A stretch of DNA of 64,000 bases from Hymenopellis radicata (Eukaryota > Basidiomycota > Agaricomycetes > Agaricales > Physalacriaceae), in NCBI GenBank assembly GCA_015501595.1, contig JADNRX010000020.1, forward strand, positions 124,001-188,000. Direction: 5' to 3'. This document shows, in pieces, positions 20,641 to 32,643 of the stretch (position 1 is the first letter of the stretch; each line of letters opens with the position of its first letter). The notes under the pieces are model-generated. The model made no database searches. It had not been told where the DNA came from and saw nothing but the letters and a program-made list of their open reading frames with translations. Position numbers and translations under genes: made by a program.

Positions 20641-22288
20641 TCGAGTCCCGCTTCAAGTCACCTTGGACCGGGCCGCCTTTACGCTTTCTGCATAGTATAA
20701 CAGCGAGTTCCCAGAACTCGTCCCCGTTCTGCCGTCATAGAATCGCCAGGGGGTGGCGTGCCCGAGGGTAGGAAGTTTTCGTGATATGCCCCTCAGTGAT
20801 AGCGAATGGCACTGTATCAGTGTATGCCGAGAGAAAGCAATCCTGTACCTGTACCTGTGCCGTCAAGTTCAGTCATCTTAAAGACCCGCGTCTGATATTC
20901 TGATTGTGTCTGGAGCTTTCATTCAGTCTTCGGGAGATGCATTGTGCGACTTAGGACGTACAGCAGCTGTGACGCAAAGGATCTTCAAAGTTCATTCAAT
21001 TGAAAACTATACATACACTCAAACAAACACGGCAGTGACGATACCTAATGTAATCACAGCTAATCGCAGCGGTTAACCACTACATATTACTCCCTGCTTA
21101 GAGCTTTCAAACTTTTAGCCCTGCGTGAACTTCAGCAACGCGGCAAGGGAAGGTTTGAGAACAACGGACCTAAAGCAGCGCTTGAAAAAGCGTCTGATAC
21201 TAGCACTCCGTCGAGGCTTGGTGGGTATTGAATTGGCGATGCTACTGTCGATGGACCTTGCATCACCTGTCAGTGAACCTGGATGAACCTGGGTCGGCGT
21301 GCGTCCAAAAACGAACCATTTAGCGATGGAAGAGCAAGGTAGTGGGGTAACAATAGATTCGGATATCGACCGGCGTAAGCCTCGGTCGTCTACATGAACC
21401 GTGAGCGGCAAGTCCGTACAAGAGACGTACTTCCTGGTGCTGGCGAGCACTCTGTAATGGTAAACAGAGCTCGGTTCGAAATGGTCGAGACATTGCGGAA
21501 AGTTGGTACTGAAAGGACCCTGCGCGCTTGGGCGCCAGTTATAAAATCACCTGTGAGAGAATCGACCTCGAAATCTGATGAGTCAAATGAAGAATCCAAA
21601 GAACAGTCATAAGATGAGTTATAGAAATCTTCCTCCAACGAGGAGGCGTAGGGGCTGTCCTCGAGGTCGTCGAAAACTTGCACGATGACACGGCGGTGCG
21701 CTAGTGCAGCAAAAAAATGCGAGCTTGTGTTATTGTCTAAAGAGTTGTTGAATGCCGGAACGAGGGAGATCGACTCGAAAAAGACGTGAAGTACCTTGAG
21801 TAGAGGGTAATTCCGTTAAGGAGGCGCGAGAGCTAGAAGGTGAGCTCGAAGCAAATGATGAGGACGCACTATTAGTATTACTGCGCAAAGTCATGTCAGA
21901 AGACGTATCCGAGACGCTGGATGACGAAGAACGAGAAGCTACGTCAAGACCTTCCAGCTGGCCAGCAGCATAAGACTGAAGAACGAGGTTAGTATCCTTC
22001 AATAGGAGCCGAACTTCGTCCGCAACCTTAGATGTCGAGAGCGATGAGACGACAATGTTCGACGTGTAAACAGCGGACATGGCGATTTTGATTGTCATTC
22101 TGTAGATGCGAGTGGTTCTCGGTTGCTGAATTATCGATGATGAAGGTAGGAGGCAACTGGAGTAAAAGATCGTGGCGGCGGGTTTCAAGGTTGGATTGAA
22201 GCGGAGATCAAAATCGCATTCGATCGGGAGCACTACGACCTCGGTTGGATTTGCAGTAGAGACATAGTGCATTCAAGCAAGGACAAGG
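20225..22288. repeat. Direct duplication, block C, copy 2
   Basis: Counterpart of 1397-3393 in the same orientation. It differs by many small indels, for example an extra segment at about 20450-20510 (TTGGCACGAAGTCTTG) and a few insertions around 20790-20890. It contains the second copy of the serine-rich gene. Confidence 0.8.
21115..22272 (-). CDS. Serine-rich hypothetical protein, copy 2
   Basis: The better-preserved copy of the pair. The first open stretch runs from 22272 (MHYVSTANPTEVVVLPIE) through SAVYTSNIVVSSLSTSKVAD, EVRLLLKDTNLVLQSYAAG and the serine-rich run SSSFASSSPSSSRASLTE, without a break to 21730. Further exons at about 21683-21115 carry VFDDLEDSPYASSLEED, VHVDDRGLRRSISES and the basic PRRSASIRRFFKRCF. 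An intron must join them, probably just downstream of 21800. No domain was recognised. The hydrophobic start (VLPIECDF) is not a clear signal peptide. The protein would be low in complexity and probably disordered. Confidence 0.4.
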
Positions 22289-22842
22289 CCGAGATAGTGG
22301 ACAACGGGCTTCTTCTAAACAACCATACTGGTGACACTGCTCACCCATTGGCCAAGCGCCGCAAACGCGTATGCGCAGATGAACGTCAGCCCTGGGGGTT
22401 AGTATACATACTTCGGTGGTATTCTGTGCTACGCGCAGCTTCCCTGATACGTTCGATGATCTGAGAAAAGTCAGTACTGTTCCGCTGTACCCCGCATTGA
22501 GTCTAAACTGATCCTGACCTTCTGATTGTGTCGGTCATTTTCGCAAACCATCACTCTGATGGAAGAGGTACCCAGGGCTGTAATTTCTCGGAGTCACTGT
22601 ATATACTCAGCCAATCTCCGTGTTGGCGCTTTAGCATCAAGGTGGTATCTTGAATTAAATCGTTCTAAATGATACAATGTGTGCCGCAGACTGAGATATG
22701 ACAACAAAGCGATCGCGAAGAGAGCGTTTTGTAACCAGAATATAGAACAATGTCAGAAGATGCAGATGGTGATGAGTGATTAGAATGTGCGGTGAATAAG
22801 TAGAATGCTAAAAGAGTGTGTGAGGCTTGACGAAAAGATCGT
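22289..22842. other. Intergenic, no gene seen
   Basis: Short ORFs only. Separates block C2 from the convergently read end of the disordered-protein gene. Confidence 0.35.
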
Positions 22843-24538
22843 TTAATACAAGAACGCATTCTCGGTCAACTGCCTGCTCTCCTCGTCCTCAATCTCGCTC
22901 GCTTCAATGAGAATGCTGCCCGGGCTGTGTATCGTTGGGGCGACAGCCAGTCGGGGAGGAGGCGGAGGGAAGGTAGGTGACCTCGGCGTACGTGAGCGTG
23001 TATCCCTCCTCGACAGTGTCCCAACCACCGAGCGTTTCAAACTCCCTATAGACGACGTCACCGACACGCTCGGCGACGCAGCCCTACTAAACAAGTTCAC
23101 CGACTTGCGCCGTTCCTTTTTTTCCCCACCGGTAGGATCCGTCTGCCGCCGCCTGGGAAGAGGCAAATTCGCCGGCTTTTCCTCCACCTCCACAGGCGAA
23201 ATGCTCGCCTCTTCCCGAGGACTTTCCGCAATAACCTCTATATCATGAGCAGTCCACGCTCTTGCAGGAGTCTTGTGCTTTCCAATACTGCTCGCCGACT
23301 CGGTGGTATGAACCGTCAAAGTATGAGATGACGCGTATATGGACCCATCTTCAGACTCTTGGGAAGGCGATAAAAGTGTATGTGAACGATTACGTGACTG
23401 CGACTCGTCCGTTCCATGCGACGCTGACATCGTGGGTGAACTCGGTTGTAGCAACTCATTGGAGCCCGTTTCGAACACGACGCTGCTTGCGCTTGGTGAT
23501 GGAGGCAACGGGACAAGTGTGGGAGAAGAACATCGTACGGAATAGAGTGAAGGAAAGGGTGAAGGAGGGAGGGGAATAGCAAGCGGATCCGAGGGCTCAG
23601 GACCCGGATTCGACATCGAACCCATGGGAGTGGCAAGGTGGAGTTTGAGTGGCGGAGGACGCATTGGCGTACGCCCAGATGGCGAAGGGGACGGCAATGG
23701 GGTATCAACCTCAACAAGAGTTTCCAAATTAGGCTCTTGTGAAGTTTCCGTCAGATCTGGTTGGCTAGCGGACGCCAAACCACCAAATTTGAACGTGCTC
23801 AACTTTGAACGTTGCTCGACGTCGGCGATGCGGTTCTTCGCCTCCCACTGCTCCTTGATGCGATGAGCTTCAGTGAGGTCGGCATCAGACTCTGGATTTA
23901 AGGGGACACAGGGCGAACACCGTTCATCCTGTTCCAACTCTTGCCGGCTAAGATCCTTATTGGCCAAAGGTGGCAGAAGACCTCGCGCACGAAGAGCTGC
24001 CTCGCGTTTTTGCTGAAGCGATGAAGAAGGAACGGCTGGCACGTCGGTAGTGGGCTGAGGCTTGTGGAAAGCCGTGGACATGCGTCGGAGAAGGCTCTTT
24101 GATTTCGCAGGGTGTAGCCTTGGCGTTTGTCTAGAATCAAATAATTAGGCACCGACATCGGCCGACCAAGCGGAAACAATCCTACATGTTCTGAGGTTCC
24201 GTCGTCTGCTGTGGTTTTGAGTTAACCTTTGGTGACGGGCTGCGCGAGCAAAGTAAGTTGATGCCAGTATATGGGAAAGTAAAATGTACATGCCTGACAA
24301 CTGGGCGTGGAGTTGGTCCCGCGGAGGTCGAAGGCGTTTGTGGGGGAGAAGGTAGGGTCTGCACGATGGTCTTGTTGCCGCGGTTTTCCTTGTTGCTCAG
24401 CAGCGCCGTCATGGGCTGCATGAACGCCCGTTTGCTCCTCATGGCAAAGTCCTTGAGTGATGAGGAACGGGACTTGGTTGATTCGCGATCTCCGTGGTCA
24501 AAGAAAGAGGGCTTCGGGGGGGTCAAGACGGCGGCCAT
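22843..24538 (-). CDS. Large disordered Ser/Pro-rich protein, function unknown
   Basis: Main exon 24139-22843 is open for more than 400 codons. It starts within QTPRLHPAKSKSLLRRMSTA, continues AALRARGLLPP and RIKEQWEAKNRIADVEQRSK (a short predicted helix), then long Pro/Ser segments and the ending EDEESRQLTENAFLY. An upstream exon begins at 24538 with MAAVLTPPKPSFFDHGDRES and contains KRAFMQPMTALLSNKENRG. One or two small introns with a tiny SPSPK exon join the two. Such low-complexity proteins with one conserved short helix are common in Agaricomycetes; no function can be assigned. Multiple RxxS and SP sites suggest phosphorylation. Confidence 0.6.
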
Positions 24539-25670
24539 CGTCGCAATTTAAAGAGCGGGTAGTGAAGGAAGGGGAAAGCGCTACAAAAATTCTGCCAGAT
24601 TATTATATGGCCAAGCAATATGTTTCGTCCCCCTGGAATAGGTCAGCTGAAGATGTTGCTGGAAAATGGATCGACGATGACGTTCCGCGTCGTGAAGAAC
24701 GAAGGTGACAGCGGCGCGCACGTCGAGCAGCAAGGCGCGCGCAGAAGTTGAGAAGAAGGAACCTGTTGTCGTCCGTTGGCCCATTATATATGTTCTGGTT
24801 CCAACCTGAGAAAATCTCAGATTCGCCTGATGCGTTTCTCCGATCGTGGGGAGACTCGATCAACTTCCAAACCAGGACTCACCTCCTGATCAGGCGGTTC
24901 ACAATTGCTCACATGCACCCTTGGACTCACATGGTCACATCTTTCGAAGGACTCGGTCTCAGACCCGCGCTTCGAGCTCCAGTCGAGCTCCCACAAACAT
25001 TCAGTCTCTGTCCGCAGTGCTGTCGCGATTTTTTTCAGACTTCCTCGGCCTTGGCGCTAGCCAATAGCATGTCACATCAACGAAGATGCATAACGATGAG
25101 CTTCGATGGTCTGACATGTCCCATCGCAGCCGAGTAAGAGCGTATGAATGTGGAAAGCCCGGGGTTCAAGGGTGCGGATGCCAACAAACCTTCCGATAGT
25201 GATGGTCAGTGCCCTTAGTCGACGAGTGCCGTGGTCTCTTCATTGTGGCAAACGGCGTCGCCGGAGACCTTGACGGACACCGACACGTCCCATTCTCCCG
25301 CTGGCGCCCATAGTCTCTCTGAGCGCTGCGCAACAGGCAATCTCGGCTCGTATGTAATTGATTCACCGTCTTCCTTTCCCATACTGTCAAGGTACTGATG
25401 TGGGAAGCCGTGCATTTGGGGTGCGTTCTAGTGACATAAGAATGCATCAATCAATCATTTTTGAACATCAAGCGAGCTTGCTGTCTGAATAGTGCATGTA
25501 GGGCCGCCCGAAAAGTACCTGAGGGCAAATTGGTATCGGGCGGCGCGGCGCGAGGCACAACTAAGTCGATCATTATTACAGAGCTGCATTAGTACTGTAC
25601 CGAACGTGGCGCACGACAGGGAACCTTTCCAGACCTTTCGATGCTCCATAACTCCGTACAGTTAATACAG
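24539..25670. other. Intergenic spacer, no convincing gene
   Basis: Includes the promoter of the disordered-protein gene. A 66-codon frame at 25415-25215 (-), MHGFPHQYLDSMGKEDGE onwards, is open but not recognised and may be chance. Palindromic GAGCTCCAGTCGAGCTC lies near 24980. Confidence 0.3.
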
Positions 25671-26766
25671 TCGTCGAGCCCCAAGAGGAGACTTGGGATA
25701 ACAAGCACGAGACCGGTCATTTGGCTCTTCTTGCTGGACAGCGGGTGGCGCATGGGATCACAGGGTGAATGGCTCCTAAGACGTCGTAGAGCCTCTAGAA
25801 GCTGCAGAAGAAAGAGCACCAGTATTGGAGACTGCTGCTAGAGCAAGGTAGACACCGACACCTCAGTACATGCAGTAAATCACAACAAAGTTCTAGCGTG
25901 GCCGGCCATCAGGAGAGACGGAGGAGGTGCTGAGGATCCTCTGTATTATTATATTTCGAAGATCCCATATGCAATTACCGCCCATAGGAGTCATACCTGG
26001 ATACCGGGCGGGCACCTGCTCGTAGTCAATCGAAAGTCCGTGCACCACTTTGGAGCAATACTAACCATGACATGACAGCAGTGACGGAGGTGTACACTCG
26101 TCATGACGATGGGCGCTATAGCTCGTATCGATGCGGTAGATCACAGCGGGATCCATTAATTGACCCCGGCGTTTCGCGAGGTGAGCGTGAGCACTAAAAA
26201 AAGGTCGGGACCGGTGTATCAAATCGTGTCTAGCTCCGATTAGCCCCGACGCAATAAGCGGCGGCATAGCGCCTACTTGCTGCTTCGAGGACCAATTCTC
26301 TTTGGATCTGCTATACTCAAGCTCGCAATTCTTTGCTCGTCTGAGAGATCCAACGGAAGAGACTAATCCAGAACAACCCTCTCCAGCCCAAACTGCGATC
26401 GGATCGTTGAGGATGATAGCACATAGCACATATGCGTCATATGTTCGTGAGTGTTCGAGCTCGCTCCTATTCTGGGAGTTCAAGTTTTTGCGCAGCACCT
26501 CGTTAAGCTTTACGCGTCACATCCTAATCCCTTTCAACCTTGTCTGTCTGTTCCCTTAGCTGTTTCCTTCAGCTTTACCTTGACCGCTTCAAGTCCATGC
26601 CAGCACGACGCCGACCATGTCTCGTCATTGCTTCCAAAGTTTAAACAACGGCTAAAACGTTCGCGTCAGGTTCAATTTCTGGTTACATGCCAGGGGTACA
26701 AGCTACAAATACACACACGATAACGATAAGTATTAATCACGGAAAACATTCAATCTTACGAAGTGA

Positions 26767-27591
26767 TCAGTCCTTCTGAGCCAATCTCGCCTCAACGAAC
26801 TTTTCGAACTCGCCGCTCCCAAACACCTCATCGACAGTCTTCGACTCCTGCTGGGCTAGCCATGCGTCTTGACCTTCCGCATCAAGAGCCTGGAGCCGCT
26901 TCAATTCCTCCATCTCCTTCACGAAAGTAGGGTCATCTTTGCCGACAACAAGAGCCTCTGTCATATCCGCCTCAGCGGCCCCGAAATCGCCCAGGAATCG
27001 GTACGCTTGCGCTCTCCGGAAAAAGGCTTTTGGGAGGTTGAAATCCTTTTCAATCGGGCGGCTGGCGTCATCGAGAGCTTGAGCGAAAAGGTTGAGCTCT
27101 GAGAAGAGTAGTACCCATTAAGATCCTCGACCTGTCGGAGGAGAACTTGGAAATGGACGTACTGAGGCCGGCCGCGGCTCTGTTCAGGAAATAAAGAGGT
27201 TCGTGGCCCGATAGCCGGCAGCAGACGCTGTACAAGACGAAAGCCTCCTTGTAGTCACCCTTCCTGAACGCTTCGTTGGCCTCGAGCTTGATTTTAGCAC
27301 TCCGAGCGTCGGCGGCAGCCCGTTCCTTTTTCTCGCGCTGCTGCTTCGTCGTTTTACGAGGACGCATTCCTATAGATTCCTCAAACTGCTGCAACTCTGC
27401 CCAGATCGGTTGCATTTTCGCCGGATCCTTCATCCAGTGTGGAAGGGCGGCTTGCATCTCCTCAATACGCGGGTCGTCAGATTGCGCACGCATGGCTGCT
27501 AAGTTGGATACTGAAAATATTGGGGATGAGCGACCTATTTAGATTATAGGCAGAAGGACGAACCAGGATCATAGGGATTCCCGTTGTACAT
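26767..27591 (-). CDS. TPR-domain protein, second type, intact right copy
   Basis: Three exons read in frame: 27591-27564 (MYNGNPYDP), 27510-27163 and 27098-26767, giving 235 residues. The N-terminal third (EEMQAALPHWMKDPAKMQPIWAE) is not a TPR. A charged helix (QQREKKERAAADARSAKIK) leads into TPR motifs: KLEANEAFRKGDYKEAFVLY, EPLYFLNRAAAGLKLNLFAQ and PKAFFRRAQAYRFLGDFGAA. The end, ESKTVDEVFGSGEFEKF, is conserved with the left copy. The pattern fits a soluble TPR adaptor; carboxylate-clamp chaperone binding is possible but not shown. It reads toward the non-coding part of block B. Confidence 0.75.
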
Positions 27592-28085
27592 GGTCTTTTT
27601 GAGCTGCAAGGTTTCGAATTTGAACTTGCAAGGACAGAGAGAAGATGAAGATATGCCGAGCATGCCGTACCCCAAATTTTACTTTGACAGGCGAGAAGCT
27701 AAAGCGGCCAGCGATCCTATCCGTCCCATTGATTAGAATGTATGTGCGCGCGTGCTATGTACACAGCAAACATCTGCATACTTGAGAGTGCAATTATTTG
27801 TTGGTCGCTTGCGTCCCACTTGAAGTGAGGGTGAGACGAATGCAGATCATCCGCGTCATCTCTCGATCCTTCCAGTGTTGCGATGGATTCGCAGAGGTAG
27901 ATTCGCGTTCACATACCCCGTCGGCCCTCCTCCTCCCCGCCCGTGCCGTCGACCAGGATTTGTCAAACGTGAAACGTTCAGTCTGAAAAATCGAGACCTG
28001 GACAGGTCGTTTCTTGGCGCAACGAATACGAATACTGTAACAGGAACATTGTTGCTCTCCCGGATCCAATAACCACCGATGCCCA

Positions 28086-28877
28086 TTACGGAGGAGGAGG
28101 AGTCATTCTCATCCAAAATCCCGGGAGCCCAGACTCGCCCATGGCCTTCTCAAACGTCGCATCGAAGACCTTCTCCATCTCCTCCGCGTCATTGTACACA
28201 GTCGAACCTTCCTGGTTATAAGCCCGCGCATTATCAAACATGAGCTTCCAGTCATCCTGGTACTGCTGCACCGTTTTATAGTAACCGCCCGAACTGCGCT
28301 TATTGATCTGCCTCATTGAAATGGGATTTTCGATTACTTCGTAGTAATCAGGGTAGGTCTTCAAGTTCAGTCAGGCAGGCATCAACGGAAACAGAGTGAA
28401 GAATGGCGTAGCTTACCTTTCTAGCTGGTAGGTCCATGAAGAGCTCACGACGAGGACGTCCATTGACGTCGCGACAAGTAAAAACCGCTCGATAACATTT
28501 ATCGAAGGCGCTCTTCATGCGCTCCCAGATTATGGCTGAAGAATCAAAAGCTCGTTCTGTACGTCGACGTTTCTAACACATGTGAGCAAGTATCGTACCA
28601 GTGTGATCGAAAGTGCATACTGGGCGATGGTCATGATCTTCGTCATCGATACCATTTGATAGTGAGGGTGATGATCTGGTAGGTTCACTAGCACGTTTCC
28701 GTTTCCTTGTTATGGGTGAATTTTCGCCAGCTTCATCTGTTCTCCTGCTATCTTCCAGGGGGGGGGATCCAGGCACCGCTGTCGGACGCACTTGCACTCG
28801 GAGTGGAGTATCCTGTGGGGCTGGACTTTTCAGCAACATCATACAAAGATGAATCCGAGGACTATGCAGCCCGACAA
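28086..28877 (-). pseudogene. C-terminal tail of a SNF2/STH1-type chromatin remodeller with bromodomain, lacking the ATPase
   Basis: Exons read MLLKSPAPQDTPLRVQVRP, a basic ITRKRKRASEPTRSSP linker, then MKSAFDKCYRAVFTCRDVNG, RELFMDLPARK, and the bromodomain TYPDYYEVIENPISMRQINK, YKTVQQYQDDWKLMFDNARA, YNQEGSTVYNDAEEMEKVF, ending MTPPPP at 28086. This is how RSC/SWI-SNF catalytic subunits end. The whole helicase core is missing: the fragment starts right after the stop of the kinase gene at 28878. It is therefore a piece brought here by duplication. It could still be transcribed by read-through. The parent gene should lie elsewhere in the genome. Confidence 0.7.
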
Positions 28878-30519
28878 TTAGTCGCGGGAAGGGAGTACAG
28901 AACCGTGGGGACTGACATCTTCTTCTTCTAGCGAGTCCCGTAACACCACCAAATTCTGCAGCAGTTCGGAAGCCATAGGGCGATCTCTAGGCGTCGTCAG
29001 TAAACACTCAATGACCAACCGCCAGAGACGATCTGATGGGAATTCATCGACGGAAGGCCGGGGATGTCCTTTCCGGTGATTTAGTACTTCATTGATGACA
29101 GCTGCGTCAGATTTCAAGTGAGGAAATGGCGGACGGCCGGTATAGATCTGCCAAGTGAGCATGTTGAAAAGCGCCACATTCCGATCAAGAACGAAATACC
29201 TCGATGATCGTGCACCCAAACGAGTATATATCCCGCGCCTCGATGTAGCTATGATCAATGAGTGACTGGTCCATCATTTCTGGAGGAAGCCACCGCGTAG
29301 AGCCTCGGGACAAGGTTGAACTACCCGGCACTTGAGTTTCAACCATGAGACTGATTCCAAAATCGGCCAAGACACAGTGAAGGTCCCCAGTTACGAGAAT
29401 ATTGCCCTGCGCAGCGTTAGATAGAAGTAATGCCAAGTTTGATTACTCACCCCTCGTATGTCGGCATGAACAACAGGAGGATATGATTCATGCAGATATT
29501 GAATGCCTTTGGTGATTTCAATCAACTAAGAAGGTAATGAATACTATGAGAATATGGCGCGAATTATATATACACACCGACTGTAAGCGGAATTCTTCAC
29601 CATGATGGGGATTATTACTGAGGAAGGCCACAATGTTCCCGTTCTCCATCCACGGCGATATCAGACAATAGCTGGGGTGAAAGAGGTCCTGACTAACACC
29701 GAGGAAAGGAAGAACGTTTGGATGACGGAGCTGCTTCCAGACGAGGGCTTCTTGGCAGAAGGCCTAAGGAATAGTCAGTAAGTTTATTTGAGCGCATCGC
29801 GGGAATGGACGTTCCTTCAAGAGCTCCTCCCTCGCGCTCCCTGCCATGAAGAATCGCAAAACTTTCAAGCACACGGGGTTCTGCGACATGCTCCCTTTCC
29901 ATATGTCCTTGAGATGCAACAGGTAAGTTGAGGAAACGTTCAAAAGATCTAGTAATGAAACATACAGCGAATCCGCCACCCCATAGAGGTCTATTGCCTT
30001 CAATTTGGACATCCGGGCAAGAAAACGAGGTCGGTAGGATACCATATGTTCGTCCCAAACGACGCAAACATTTCATGCCCTTGCCCTGGTACAGTTTGTC
30101 CGTGTCAGAATGTTCCACCGGAGGCCCATGAAACTGCCGTGCTGACAGCGCATCAGACATTCGATCCAACTCCTGCACTTGAGTGGTTAGATTCCGAGTC
30201 TCTGTGTTTCTTGAGTTCAAAGATGTAACGCACGTTTTGAATGATGTCGGCGATTGGAAGGACCATGTTTCGCTGGATGGTAGCGATGGATGTCCAGGGA
30301 GACGGATAGTTCAGCACTCGTTGCACGTCTGCGCGGAAATGTTGGTCGTTAGAGTTCAAGTTGGACCAACTTGGTAGAAGGACTAGGCGCGACATGGGCA
30401 GGCGAGGGTAAGAAGAGAGGTCCATCTGGCACTTCAGGCGGAAGGAAGTAAGAATTATAGGTACGATGCGAAGTTCAGCGCTTACCAGTGACTTGATGAA
30501 TTGATGGTGGCACTGCCAT
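28878..30519 (-). CDS. Protein kinase (Agaricomycete TKL-like), right copy
   Basis: Cytosolic Ser/Thr-type kinase of a family expanded in mushrooms. N-terminal segment: VLNYPSPWTSIATIQRNMVL, ADIIQN|ELDRMSD, HGPPVEHSD, RRLGRTYGILPTSF. Kinase motifs in order: glycine loop WGGGFADIWKG, catalytic Lys in VCLKVLRFF, alpha-C Glu in FCQEALVWKQLRHPN, catalytic loop VVHADIRGGNIL (HAD for HRD, as usual in this family), LADFGIS, then STRWLPPEMMD and YSFGCTIIEV, with SELLQNL near the end. Starts possible at 30519 (MAVPPSIHQVT) or 30425. One junction (about 29815-29763) does not join in frame with a canonical GT-AG intron: after ELLKE the next exon AFCQEAL is one base out. The gene may thus be slightly damaged. 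Promoter shared with FRA10AC1 (211 bp). Confidence 0.7.
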
Positions 30520-30730
30520 TATGACCGGCTGTGTGGCAGTGTAGGGAAAGGAGAGCTAGCGGTGATGCTGCAATCGCTAAATAGTTGAGACGAGGAACTA
30601 GCAAAGAGGAAACGCGTCGAGAATTGAAAATGACGACTGAAATGACTATGTAAGATGAAAGTTGGATGAAAGTAGAAAGAGGAAACCGCGTCGATCGTCA
30701 TGACCAAATTAGGACTTGACTCTTACCACC

Positions 30731-31421
30731 ATGTTGTACGGGTCTCGACGGTGTCCTTCGCCTGTAGCTGGACCTAGCGAATTTGACTTGCTGAAAGCCT
30801 CCCACAAGTAAATACAAAAACTTCTATGCAGAGGAATGCTGATTTTCATTAGATTTCTACGCGAAGATGAAGAGGACGAAAGTAAAGAGAGCTGGGAAGA
30901 TAAACTCGCGTCCAAATACTATTCAAGCCTGTACCGCGAATTTGCCGTATGCGACTTGAAGCACTACAAGTCGGGAAACGTACGTGCTCGTCTACTTTCT
31001 CTGCCCTTGATAGCTCACATCTACTACTCAGTTCGCTCTACGATGGCGCACAGAAAACGAGGTCCTTTCTGGTGCCGGTGAAACTTCCTGCGGAAATACG
31101 CGATGTCCTCAACACGACCCACGCCACACAACATCCTCTCTGACGACGCTCGAGCTGCCATTTGCGTACACCGAACATGGAGAAGCCAAGTCTGCGCTCG
31201 TCAAAACCGTACTGTGTCCGAAATGCTTGGATAAGCTCATGTGGAAGCGGAGGAAGGATCGCGCAGACCACCATGAGCCGAGCAGGGAAGAAAAGAGGGA
31301 GAGGAAAGAGCGGAGCGAGGAAGAGGACAGGCCCGCAGGGGAACGAGAGCCAAGGCGACATCGTCGGGACAAGGAGGAACCCTGGCGGCGGCGTAGCGCA
31401 TCTCCTCGACGGCGACGTTGA
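30731..31421 (+). CDS. FRA10AC1-family protein, right copy
   Basis: Exons 30731-30807, 30853-30979 and 31032-31421 give 197 residues. The start MLYGSRRCPSPVAG aligns with the ILYYGGKK region of the human protein, so the long animal N terminus is absent. Then come SEFDLLKASHKFLREDEEDE, WEDKLASKYYSSLYREFAVC, FALRWRTENEVLSGAGE, a CGN..C pair, and LPFAYTEHGEAKSALVKTV with CPKC, as in the family. The C-terminal 60 residues are basic and Ser/Arg-like (RRRSASPRRRR), in keeping with a nuclear splicing-linked role. An in-frame stop lies 21 bp upstream of the ATG. It is divergent from the kinase gene. Confidence 0.85.
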
Positions 31422-32643
31422 ATGCACGCTTGACGTGCTTGTCCAACAAGCATACGCTGAATGATGTATCGCTTTCGCGACCGTGGTATAGCAGTCGACC
31501 GGTCTATTGCACGCATGGTGCTCGCAATGCTGTCATGCGGCAGCTAAGGCTATACCTATTTTGTTGACGAGCGACGAAAGCTTTCCGGTCTCGCTGGGGT
31601 TATGACAACGTCCTATATCCGCACTTGATTGCGTTGAAAGGCGCCTTGGTCTTGTCAATATAGTCTTAAATGACTTCCAGTTCGCATGCTCTGGGTCCCT
31701 CAGAATCCCAAATCGGCTTTACCATGTCGATCGCGAAGCTGGAGAGACAGCTCCCGAAGGGTCGGGACGACGCCCACAGAGATCCACGCATCGCGAGTAG
31801 GGTATTCATGGCTAACCGCGTCCAACGCCAAACTGAGGCTGGGTTAAGTGCGCGGTTTTGACAGATCGGAGGGGTGAGGTTTCCATGTGGGAAGCCTCAG
31901 AGGGTATTTAGTGCAATGATGGTTGCCCATCACTACGACTGATTTTGTATGGCTGAAGGTGAGAGCACGTCTTTAGGTGTCTGCAGGAAACGCTGTCTGT
32001 GGTGAATTCTACGAGTTTATCCCATCCAAGTGGCACACAGTAAAGCAAAGATTGTGAGCTTTGGCAAAAGCGGTTCCGAACGACGGGTTCAAGCGGTTTT
32101 TTATCACAGGTATAGAGTCATACGTGGATGCGTGGTTGGATCGCACAATGAGGGTGTCAAGAAACAGAGGCCGGCGTTGATTCTGCCCATCTACTGGTGT
32201 CAGAGTCCATGACGATAAGGTTGCCGACCGTTGGAGGACGATCTCTAGATGAATTCTCTTTCTGTAGGACTCGGAGACAGCTTACTCTTGCATTCTGCTT
32301 GGAGTGCTGCCAGGTCTAGTGGGGCACTGTTACATGTTGGATTCTAGAGAAACTGAGTAACCCACAAAGCCGAAGTAATTTCCATACCATGGTCATTGCT
32401 GAAGAACTGCCGTAAACCAGTCTGCTCTGATGACTAATGGCAGTCTCTTTCTTTCTACAGCCATCTGCCCGTTCACGACGCGTTTATTTGCAGCCCTAGA
32501 CGCGTATATAGGCATGGCGTCGCCCTGAATGGAATTGGAGAACAATAATACCAAAGAAACCCGTGACCAGGATCTTCGCTTAGGGCTTCTTTGTTGCTCC
32601 AAGAGAAGTAAGCAAACATCTTCTGTCTTTCCCTTCTACCACC
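31422..32643. other. Spacer between the FRA10AC1 and TPR genes
   Basis: Homologous to the left arm up to about 31641 and again from 32430. The 0.8 kb between (31641-32430) has no counterpart and no recognised gene. Confidence 0.4.

Larger units (their letters stand above)
25671..31641. repeat. Inverted duplication, block B, right arm
   Basis: Reverse-complement counterpart of 9680-14166 and the more complete arm. It contains, from right to left, an FRA10AC1-like gene, a divergent kinase, the SNF2-type bromodomain tail, the second TPR gene and non-coding flank. Only 0.8 kb separates it from block A of this arm (32430), against 8.4 kb in the left arm. Confidence 0.9.

Noticed and set aside
24748..25137. 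129-codon open frame on +
   Set aside because: No conserved motif and overlaps a likely promoter; regarded as chance.
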